DNA from: an uncultured Burkholderiaceae bacterium
Lineage (GTDB): Bacteria > Pseudomonadota > Gammaproteobacteria > Burkholderiales > Burkholderiaceae
Length of the DNA stretch: 11,510 bases
Assembly (NCBI GenBank): GCA_937871985.1
Contig: CALMPB010000018.1
Location: 1-11,510 of the forward strand
Direction of reading: 5' to 3'
Part shown: piece after piece, positions 1 through 5,270 of the stretch
How the letters are laid out: each line of letters starts with the position of its first letter
Numbering within the stretch: position 1 is the first letter of the stretch
Program-made: the position numbers and the translations under genes
Notes under the pieces: model-generated
Databases searched by the model: none
Told to the model about the DNA's origin: nothing
The model's input: only the letters and a program-made list of their open reading frames with translations

Positions 1-1
1 C

Positions 2-520
2 GCCACCAGCAAGGTCTCCAAGCAGCCGGTCGAAGGCCCGCTGTGGATGCAGCGCGTCAAGGGCGGCGTGCTGGTCAACGGCGCCAACTCGCTGCTGGCC
101 GGCGTCTTCAACACCTTCCCCAGCTCGGTCTTCGCCCAGAACAACGGCGTCATCCAGTTGACCGGCATCGCCAGCCGCCACGTCGGCGTGTGGATCGCCG
201 GCATGCTGATCCTGCTGGGCCTGTTCCCCACGGTCGCCGGCGTGCTGCAAGCCGTGCCCGAGCCCGTGCTGGGCGGCGCCGCCATGGTCATGTTCGGCGC
301 CGTGGCCGCCTCGGGCATCAACATCCTGGCCGGCATCCACCTGGACCGCCGCGCCCTGCTGATCATCGCCGTGTCGCTGGCCCTGGGCCTGGGCGTGTCG
401 CAAGTGCCCGAGATCCTGTCGCACCTGCCGCACGCAGTGAAAAGCGTGCTGGAATCGGGCGTGGCCACCGGCGGCATCTGCGCCCTGGTGATGAACTGGT
501 TCCTGCCCGAGAAGAAGTGA
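2..520 (+). CDS. NCS2 family purine/xanthine-type permease, 3' end only
   Basis: The gene is open from the left edge and ends at TGA 518-520, leaving 172 codons of the C-terminal part. It carries the NCS2 (nucleobase:cation symporter-2) signature [10 protein letters not shown] (coded about 137-166), which fits Q-N-x-G-x4-T-[RG]; the final Gly and the following ASRHVG resemble xanthine/urate-type members more than uracil-type ones. Hydrophobic stretches after it ([35 protein letters not shown] and others) are membrane helices of an inner-membrane nucleobase symporter. Codon use is extremely GC-rich with C/G at nearly every third position, unlike the genes to the right, which marks this as core chromosome. 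The substrate cannot be fixed from this fragment. Confidence 0.9.
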   Translation, partial: ATSKVSKQPVEGPLWMQRVKGGVLVNGANSLLAGVFNTFPSSVFAQNNGVIQLTGIASRHVGVWIAGMLILLGLFPTVAGVLQAVPEPVLGGAAMVMFGAVAASGINILAGIHLDRRALLIIAVSLALGLGVSQVPEILSHLPHAVKSVLESGVATGGICALVMNWFLPEKK

Positions 521-528
521 GCCCCGCC

Positions 529-554
529 GGCCGGGCGCCCCCCCGCGCCCGGCC
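529..554 (+). terminator. GC-rich hairpin after the permease
   Basis: A 10-bp perfect stem (529-538 with 545-554, core GCCGGGCGC/GCGCCCGGC) with a six-C loop starts 9 bases after the permease stop. A short T run (566-570) lies 11 bases later, so this is an imperfect intrinsic terminator that may end permease transcription before the tRNA promoter. Confidence 0.5.
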
Positions 555-558
555 CTGC

Positions 559-587
559 CTGACAATTTTTCCCAGACCGCATATAAT
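559..587 (+). promoter_or_regulatory. Sigma-70 promoter of tRNA-Leu
   Basis: CTGACA (559-564) and a perfect TATAAT (582-587) are separated by exactly 17 bp, about 53 bp upstream of the tRNA 5' end. The -10 sits in the loop of an inverted repeat, AGACCGC (574-580) with GCGGTCT (589-595). Transcription would start near 594 and give a 5' leader of roughly 45 nt that RNase P would remove. Confidence 0.85.
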
Positions 588-640
588 CGCGGTCTTCGCT
601 TTACCCGCGACCGTCGCCTGGACGGCCCCGCGACCAGCCT

Positions 641-725
641 GCCCGGGTGGTGAAATTGGTAGACGCAGGGGACTCAAAATCCCCCGCCGCAAGGCGTGCC
701 GGTTCGATTCCGGCCCCGGGCACCA
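641..725 (+). tRNA. tRNA-Leu (anticodon CAA)
   Basis: This is an 85-nt class II tRNA with an encoded CCA end. The acceptor stem pairs GCCCGGG (641-647) with CCCGGGC (715-721), followed by A and CCA. The anticodon stem GGGGA/TCCCC encloses loop CTCAAAA, giving anticodon CAA (Leu, UUG codons). A long variable arm (CGCCGCAAGGCG region) and the T arm GCCGG-TTCGATT-CCGGC are clear, and the D-loop/stem residues resemble bacterial tRNA-Leu. Its last 54 bases also form the left attachment repeat, so the island end supplies part of the functional tRNA. It reads toward the island and no longer has its original terminator next to it. Confidence 0.96.
672..725 (+). repeat. Left attachment repeat (attL), 54 bp
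   Basis: This is identical to 11324-11377. It starts in the anticodon stem (base 671 is G here, the equivalent base at 11323 is A) and ends exactly at the CCA end (base 726 is T, base 11378 is G). It lies inside the intact tRNA-Leu. Confidence 0.92.
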
Positions 726-730
726 TCTTT

Positions 731-767
731 AGAATCGCCGGTGTTTGCAAGCACCGGGTGTGATTCT
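731..767. repeat. Imperfect palindrome just inside attL
   Basis: AGAATC (731-736) pairs with GATTCT (762-767), and CCGGTG (738-743) pairs with CACCGG around a TTGCAA-centred loop. It begins 5 bp after the tRNA end. It could act as a replacement terminator for tRNA-Leu, although the T run is poor, or as a protein-binding site at the recombination end. A second palindrome, CCCTGATATCAGGG, follows at 775-788. Confidence 0.55.
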
Positions 768-1015
768 TCACTTCCCCTGATATCAGGGAATCTCCCGGTC
801 GATAAATCCAGATGCCGCTTCCGCGACGGCGAAGCATAGGCGTCCCGGCAAGATTTACCCCCCGACACAACGACGTCGCTGCTCCCCAAAAGCGGACAGG
901 CGGGCCTCCCCTCGTGACGCATCCGCCCTTCCCCCGCAAGAAACTCCAAAAGTGCAACTAGAGGCCAAGCGGTCTATCATGCATTCCAACAACATCACAT
1001 CCGCAAAGACAGGAA

Positions 1016-1336
1016 ATGGAAGAAGTCATTCAGCGGCTACGCCAGTTTCGTGATGAGCGAAACTGGCAACAATTCCACAACCCTAAAGACCTGGCCTTGG
1101 CCCTCAGCATCGAGGCAAGCGAACTGCTGGAGGTTTTCCTATGGAAACCTCCTGAAGCCGCTGATCGCGAAAGGGTGAAAGAAGAGCTGGCCGATGTCTT
1201 GGCTTACGCGCTGCTGCTGTCCGATACGTACAACTTCGACATCAAGAAAATCGTTCTGGAGAAGATCGAAAAGAACGAACTTAAGTACCCCGTACAGAAA
1301 GCAAAGGGAACCGCGAAAAAATACAACGAGCTATGA
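1016..1336 (+). CDS. MazG-like nucleotide pyrophosphohydrolase (106 aa)
   Basis: This is predicted to be an all-alpha NTP pyrophosphatase, which hydrolyses (d)NTPs to (d)NMP plus pyrophosphate in the cytoplasm. The metal-binding pattern is visible: E33xxE36 in IEASELLEVFLW, and E57xxD60 in KEELADVLAYALLL, which matches the ExxE/ExxD arrangement of the MazG/dCTPase superfamily. At 106 aa it is a single-domain member. ATG 1016 has a short AGG-type ribosome site directly upstream (1011-1013, spacing tight). Its stop overlaps the next start by 4 bp (ATGA), so it is translationally coupled to the helicase fusion and presumably serves the same system, for example by sanitising or depleting nucleotides. 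The exact substrate cannot be read from the sequence. Confidence 0.88.
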   Translation: MEEVIQRLRQFRDERNWQQFHNPKDLALALSIEASELLEVFLWKPPEAADRERVKEELADVLAYALLLSDTYNFDIKKIVLEKIEKNELKYPVQKAKGTAKKYNEL

Positions 1337-3555
1337 CCCAGCCCCATCTTGTCGAAGTGAACCGTTACCGGTTCTCCGTAGAAACGCTGACCGAAATCGA
1401 GACCAACGCATACGCAGCGAACAATTGGCCGCTTGTTTATATCCTCAGCGATGGAAAGACACGTTGCGCCTACGTCGGCGAGACGACAGACACGCTGGCT
1501 CGCCTGGGTACGCATCTCAAACACCCTCAGAAGCGATCATTGACGACGGTACACCTCGTCAGCAGTGAACGCTTCAACAAGTCAGCGACTCTCGATATAG
1601 AGTCTTCCCTCATAAAGTACATGTCAGCCGATGGCCGATTCAGCATGTTGAACGGCAACCTGGGGCTGAGCGACCACAACTACTATCAGAGGGACGAACT
1701 CTATTCCAGGATATTTCGGGAGACCTGGGACAGGCTGCGTCAGCACGGAATCGCTCAACGGTCGATCGAGGCCATCGACAATTCCGACGTTTTCAAATAC
1801 TCGCCGTACAAATCTCTGTCTGCCGATCAACAACAAGGCCTGATCGAGATAATGCGCTCGCTGGTCGATCCCCAGCTCAGACACGTCGTGGTACAGGGAG
1901 GCGCCGGAACCGGAAAATCGGTATTGGCGATATTCCTATTCAAGCTCATTCAGTCCGACCTTGATGAACTGGATCTGCGCGAATTTTCCGATGAAGAGAA
2001 GGAAGTCCGAGACCTGCTGCGGCAAATCAAGCAGTCGATTCCACAGCCGCGCATGGCCCTGGTGGTCCCCATGAGCTCCTTCAGGAGCACGCTCAAGAAG
2101 GCGTTCCGGAACGTTTCGGGCCTACATGCCGATATGGTGATAAGTCCTTCCGAGCTGGCAAAGCGGCGCTATGACATCGTCCTGGTGGACGAGTCGCATC
2201 GCTTGCGCAAGCGCGTAAACCTGGGAGCCTACTTCGGGAGCTTCGACGCGGCCTGCGCCGTGCTTGGACTGGACAAGAATACATGCAGTGAGGTGGACTG
2301 GGTGACGCGCCAGTCAGACAAAGCCGTCTTTTTCTACGACCCAGGCCAGAGCATCAAGCCATCCGATGCCGATGCAGCCGACTTCGAGGAGATCAAATCT
2401 TCGCCGAACAGCACGGTCATAACACTGGCGTCCCAGTTCCGGGTGCGCGCCGGGCAGCACTACGTGCGGTTCGTTGATGATCTCCTGCACATGCGGCTTC
2501 CGGCTGACGAAAAGTTCAGCTCCAACAAATATGAGTTTGTGGTTTTTGACGAACTCTCCGACATGGTGAAGGAGATAGGACAAAGAGACGCCAGCTACGG
2601 TTTGGCCCGGCTCGTGGCCGGTTTCTCCTGGCCCTGGGTTTCCAGAAAGCCCCCCTACCAACATGACATCGAAATCGGTGACGTGCGGCTGCGGTGGAAC
2701 AGCACTACTGTGGATTGGATCAACGCGAAAGGCGCCGCGGACGAGGTGGGCTGCATTCATACTACCCAAGGCTACGATCTGAACTACACCGCCGTAATCT
2801 TCGGCCACGAAATTCGCTATGACGAAGAGCTGGACCAGATCGTCATTGACCCGCGCAACTATCATGACCGGAACGGTAAGCAGACCATTGAAGATCCGGA
2901 TGAGCTCAAGCAGTACATACTGAACATCTACCGGACCATCATGCTGCGCGGCATACGCGGCACGTTTCTCTACGCATGCGACGATAGCTTGAGGCGCTAT
3001 CTGAAGCGGCACGTGAACAGCTACAAATCCAACGTCATCGCTTTCGCGCGACCTGACGGCGAGCCCTTGGAACCTTACGTCAACGCGGTCCCGCTCTATG
3101 ACCTGAGAGCGGCGGCTGGCGGTTTCAGCGCGCTCCAACACGTCGAACATGAAAACTGGGTGGCGGTGCCTGCTGACATGCCCGTGGGAACGAATATTTT
3201 TGCTTGTCATGTCATCGGTGAATCAATGAACAAGGTCATCCCCGACGGCGCCATCTGCCTGTTCCGCTTGAACCCTGGCGGCAGCCGGAATGGAAAAATC
3301 GTGCTAGTGGAATGTGCCGATACACAGGACGGCGACGCCGGTTCGCGATACACGGTGAAGGAATATCAGAGCTTCAAGGTGCGAACCGCAGACGGGACTG
3401 AGAATCAGCAGATCCTATTGAAACCGCGATCCACCAATCCGGACTTGCTTCCGATCGAACTCAACCGGGAAGACGACGAACATCGCTACCGGGTGGTGGG
3501 CGAGTTTTTGGGAGTGATCGGTGAGTCGGATTCGAGCGGGCGAGCCGTCGATTGA
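1333..3555 (+). CDS. GIY-YIG nuclease / DUF2075 SF1-type helicase / S24 peptidase fusion (740 aa)
   Basis: Three domains are visible in order. Residues about 33-100 form a GIY-YIG nuclease: VYI (35-37), YVG (47-49), then Arg57 and the metal-binding Glu90 in DIESSLIKY. Residues about 160-560 form a DUF2075-type SF1 helicase/ATPase: Walker A GGAGTGKS (189-196), Walker B VLVDESH (DE at 286-287), an SQFR motif, IHTTQGYDLNY (around 475-485), and the Arg-rich MLRGIRGT (537-544). Residues about 583-735 form a LexA/UmuD-like S24 domain with GESMNKVIPDG (Ser631) and YTVKEY (Lys676) as the Ser-Lys dyad. PLYDLRAAAGGF carries an Ala595-Gly596 bond 36 residues before the serine, as in LexA and UmuD. It overlaps the MazG gene by 4 bp and ends 45 bp before a strong terminator. 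GIY-YIG plus DUF2075 is a known pairing; I do not recall a characterised protein with the S24 tail. A role in conditional anti-phage or DNA-damage response is inference. Confidence 0.88.
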   Translation: MTQPHLVEVNRYRFSVETLTEIETNAYAANNWPLVYILSDGKTRCAYVGETTDTLARLGTHLKHPQKRSLTTVHLVSSERFNKSATLDIESSLIKYMSADGRFSMLNGNLGLSDHNYYQRDELYSRIFRETWDRLRQHGIAQRSIEAIDNSDVFKYSPYKSLSADQQQGLIEIMRSLVDPQLRHVVVQGGAGTGKSVLAIFLFKLIQSDLDELDLREFSDEEKEVRDLLRQIKQSIPQPRMALVVPMSSFRSTLKKAFRNVSGLHADMVISPSELAKRRYDIVLVDESHRLRKRVNLGAYFGSFDAACAVLGLDKNTCSEVDWVTRQSDKAVFFYDPGQSIKPSDADAADFEEIKSSPNSTVITLASQFRVRAGQHYVRFVDDLLHMRLPADEKFSSNKYEFVVFDELSDMVKEIGQRDASYGLARLVAGFSWPWVSRKPPYQHDIEIGDVRLRWNSTTVDWINAKGAADEVGCIHTTQGYDLNYTAVIFGHEIRYDEELDQIVIDPRNYHDRNGKQTIEDPDELKQYILNIYRTIMLRGIRGTFLYACDDSLRRYLKRHVNSYKSNVIAFARPDGEPLEPYVNAVPLYDLRAAAGGFSALQHVEHENWVAVPADMPVGTNIFACHVIGESMNKVIPDGAICLFRLNPGGSRNGKIVLVECADTQDGDAGSRYTVKEYQSFKVRTADGTENQQILLKPRSTNPDLLPIELNREDDEHRYRVVGEFLGVIGESDSSGRAVD

Positions 3556-3599
3556 TGGACAGACTTCTTGTCCGGTGACATTGGTATTCCGACGTGGTG

Positions 3600-3625
3600 G
3601 CCTCGCCTTTGGCGAGGCTTTTTTT
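3600..3625 (+). terminator. Strong intrinsic terminator after module 1
   Basis: A perfect 8-bp stem GCCTCGCC/GGCGAGGC (3600-3607 with 3611-3618) with a TTT loop is followed directly by seven T residues (3619-3625). It ends the MazG-helicase operon and isolates it from the genes to the right. Confidence 0.93.
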
Positions 3626-4134
3626 GCCCCGATTAGCGCAGCGCGCAGCGATTCGGGCAGCCTTTCTGTTCGCCTCAAACCTGTGCGGCAGTCCCTCGCG
3701 TCCGTTCTTGCCGGACTGGCCCGGGATCCCCACCCGTTCCCTGCGCTGCGCTTCGGGCTGCGGCTTCAGGTCCCGCCCTTAACGCCTCTTCCGGCCAAAC
3801 GGCGTCAGTAGCGACGGGGCAAGGGGTTGGCGCCGCCCGCAGCCCACAGGGCGAGGACATGGCCCCTTGACGCGGTAGAAGCGCCCCACGCTATGCCCGG
3901 GGGCTGGAGTTCCGCGCCAGAGCCCGCACCCCCTGCTCCCGAGGCTCCTGCCGGCGAGGGAGGAGAGTCCAGAGAGGCAAAACCTCTTTGGGAAGTACCC
4001 TAGTTCGCACAAAGCCGGGCTGGCCGAAAAATCGGGGAAAACCCATGTATCGGTAGAAAATAAGACAATTTCTGCGCGAAGCATTTTTGCGCGCTCTCTC
4101 GGTAAAGCCCCAAAAAAAAACCACATCTTGTAAA
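3626..4134. other. GC-rich, hairpin-rich gap without a convincing gene
   Basis: I find no protein-coding gene here; the open frames on both strands have low-complexity Arg/Pro-rich translations and no motif. The segment is rich in complementary pairs. Examples are ACGCC/GGCGT (3782-3786 with 3801-3805), CAAGGGG/CCCCTTG (3820-3826 with 3863-3869), and CCAGAGAGG/CCTCTTTGG around a CAAAA loop (3969-3977 with 3983-3991, one G-U). The last ~110 bases become AT-rich and end in a run of nine A residues (4112-4120). It could be a structured RNA, a remnant of a plasmid or mobilization region, or simply decayed DNA. Confidence 0.5.
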
Positions 4135-4173
4135 ATGACGTTACCCAAGGAAAGGGAGGCAACTATAGCTCAG

Positions 4174-4389
4174 ATGGGTACGCGCGAAACGGAACTAAGC
4201 AAAACAATATCCGATGCCGAGCGGGACCGGCGTGCAGCGGCCGTTAATAACGCACGCGCATCGGTCGGCCTGGCGGGATTCTCGCTCAGTGGCGCAGATG
4301 AAGCACACGCACAACACTTAATCGACGGGGAAGTCAGCCTCAACGAGTTTGTGAGGCTGCATGGCTCCCTAGAACACTCAAAGACTTAG
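4174..4389 (+). CDS. Orphan VbhA-family antitoxin-like protein (71 aa)
   Basis: The residues RRAAAVNNARASVGLAGFSL and the later DGEVSLNEFVRLHG match the layout of VbhA antitoxins, which block the AMP-transferase activity of Fic toxins such as VbhT by inserting an [S/T]xxxE[G/N] helix into the Fic active site. Here that motif reads S30-V-G-L-A34-G35, so the inhibitory glutamate is replaced by alanine. No Fic gene is found in the window. I chose ATG 4174 because GGGAGG (4154-4159) lies upstream, although the 14-nt spacing is long; ATG 4135 or TTG 4087 would add 13 or 29 residues with no family similarity or ribosome site. The gene is co-directional with module 2 but 263 bp away from it. It may have a different DNA-binding or regulatory role, or be a relic. 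Confidence 0.72.
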   Translation: MGTRETELSKTISDAERDRRAAAVNNARASVGLAGFSLSGADEAHAQHLIDGEVSLNEFVRLHGSLEHSKT

Positions 4390-4399
4390 TCATGACGAA
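4389..4399 (+). repeat. GTCATGACGAA copy 1
   Basis: This 11-base match to 4502-4512 starts on the last base of the VbhA-like stop codon. Both copies are followed by an A/G-rich stretch and then GAAGTG, so the similarity extends beyond the core. See the larger palindrome at 4498-4513. Confidence 0.5.
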
Positions 4400-4497
4400 G
4401 AAATTGAAGTGATGGAGAGCTAGTGCGGGAATGTGTGCTACACAACGGCCGATTGCTTTTTTGTACTGCATGCAGGAAGTCGCTTCCTCGCGGCAAA

Positions 4498-4513
4498 TTT
4501 CGTCATGACGAAA
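4498..4513. promoter_or_regulatory. 16-bp perfect palindrome, possible operator
   Basis: TTTCGTCATGACGAAA is perfectly self-complementary and lies about 140 bp upstream of the RHH regulator gene. Its right half recurs at 4389. A dimeric repressor site is plausible. Which protein binds it is unknown; the RHH protein encoded at 4653 is one candidate. Confidence 0.45.
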
Positions 4514-4618
4514 AAGAAGTGGGAACGTGGGCAGGTACTTGTTGGCATCCCGCCTAATAGGGTTCGATGGCATGGCAGAGTGATATGCGAAGGTCCCTTG
4601 GGGCCCTGGGTGAATGCG

Positions 4619-4651
4619 CACCAATGTGGTGTAATTTGGTGTAAATATTGG
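4619..4651 (+). promoter_or_regulatory. Putative operator/promoter of module 2
   Basis: Two copies of TGGTGTAA lie exactly 10 bp apart (4627-4634 and 4637-4644). They are overlaid by inverted repeats CACC/GGTG (4619-4622 with 4628-4631) and CCAAT/ATTGG (4621-4625 with 4647-4651), ending next to the RHH gene start. Ribbon-helix-helix proteins commonly bind helically phased short repeats over their own promoter, so autoregulation is likely. A TAAATA (4642-4647) could be the -10, but no good -35 is seen. Confidence 0.5.
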
Positions 4652-4652
4652 G

Positions 4653-4856
4653 ATGCCAGAAATCATGAACCGACAAGCTGTCAACGAGAAGGAAACGCAG
4701 CTAAAGACTCGGCTGTCGGTGAGTCTACCGCCCGAGCTTCACCAAGAGCTGGAACGTATCGCGCGCGACAAGAAGGTATCCCTGGCCTGGGTCATGCGAG
4801 AAGCTGCGGAGAAGTACGTAGCGAGTCAGTGGCCCCTGCTCACGCAATCCAAGTGA
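4653..4856 (+). CDS. Ribbon-helix-helix (CopG/Arc family) regulator (67 aa)
   Basis: Residues 19-57 form a compact RHH domain: strand TRLSVSL (19-25), helix A PPELHQELERIARDKK (26-41), and helix B SLAWVMREAAEKYV (43-56) after the usual Val-Ser turn. Such proteins bind DNA as dimers through the paired strand, and here Arg20, Ser22 and Ser24 would face the DNA. ATG 4653 is used; an in-frame ATG at 4665 (giving 63 aa) is equally possible because neither has a strong ribosome site. The stop is 3 bases before the vsr start, so it heads the restriction-modification operon and probably controls it, as small regulators do in many R-M systems. It could alternatively be an excision or antitoxin-type factor of the element. 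Confidence 0.82.
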   Translation: MPEIMNRQAVNEKETQLKTRLSVSLPPELHQELERIARDKKVSLAWVMREAAEKYVASQWPLLTQSK

Positions 4857-4859
4857 GCC

Positions 4860-5270
4860 ATGGTGGATAGCATCAGCCCTGCTCGCCGCTCAGAGATCAT
4901 GGGGCGGGTACGTTCACGGGACACTGTGCCGGAAATGCTCGTGCGCCGACTGACGCATGCCCTTGGCTATCGCTATCGGCTACATGGCAAAGATCTCCCT
5001 GGAAAACCGGATCTCGTATTCCGCTCTCGAAGGAAAGTGATCTTTGTCCACGGATGTTTTTGGCATCGTCATCCAGGCTGCGTTTTGGCCCGTCTGCCAA
5101 AGTCAAGGAAGGACTTTTGGTTGCCGAAGTTGGAGGCTAATCGCCAACGGGATTTGAAAACCGAAAGCGCACTTCAGGTAAAAGGCTGGGCCGTTTTGAC
5201 CATATGGGAATGTGAGCTTGGCGATATCGACAAGCTAGGAAACAAGATCAAGGAATTTCTCGATGCGTAG
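4860..5270 (+). CDS. vsr: Very short patch repair (Vsr) endonuclease (136 aa)
   Basis: This is a full-length Vsr. The N-terminal IMGRVRSRDTVPEMLVRR contains the conserved Glu25. GKPDLVF carries the metal-binding Asp51, and IFVHGCFWHRHPGC carries His64, His69 and the zinc ligands Cys66, His71 and Cys74, with the fourth cysteine in IWECEL (Cys118). Position 63 is Val rather than the Thr of E. coli Vsr. Vsr nicks 5' of the T in T:G mismatches produced by deamination of 5-methylcytosine, so it normally accompanies a C5 methyltransferase, as here: its stop overlaps the MTase start by 8 bp. In GHKL-type restriction clusters a Vsr-fold enzyme has also been proposed to take part in cutting, so repair versus restriction is not settled by sequence. 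Confidence 0.96.
   Translation: MVDSISPARRSEIMGRVRSRDTVPEMLVRRLTHALGYRYRLHGKDLPGKPDLVFRSRRKVIFVHGCFWHRHPGCVLARLPKSRKDFWLPKLEANRQRDLKTESALQVKGWAVLTIWECELGDIDKLGNKIKEFLDA

Noticed and set aside
43..732. Forward frame of 229 codons overlapping the permease and tRNA
   Set aside because: It is an Arg/Pro-rich shadow of the GC-rich permease frame; the permease frame has the NCS2 signature.
601..957. Reverse-strand reading frame of 118 codons across the tRNA
   Set aside because: Its PGAGIEPARLAAGDFE stretch is the well-known false translation of the antisense strand of a tRNA-Leu gene.
2314..3210. Reverse-strand frame of 298 codons inside the helicase fusion
   Set aside because: It lies wholly antisense to recognisable helicase and S24 motifs, with no family features of its own.
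3956..3991. GAGGGAGGAGAGTCC resembling the conserved 5' core of RNase P RNA
   Set aside because: Only this short stretch matches; the rest of the RNase P core, including the AGAGCAAACC-like region in context and the 3' partner strand, is not present.
4433..4870. Forward frame of 145 codons overlapping the RHH gene
   Set aside because: It overlaps the clear RHH domain in another frame and has a low-complexity C-terminal half; no ribosome site or family match is evident.
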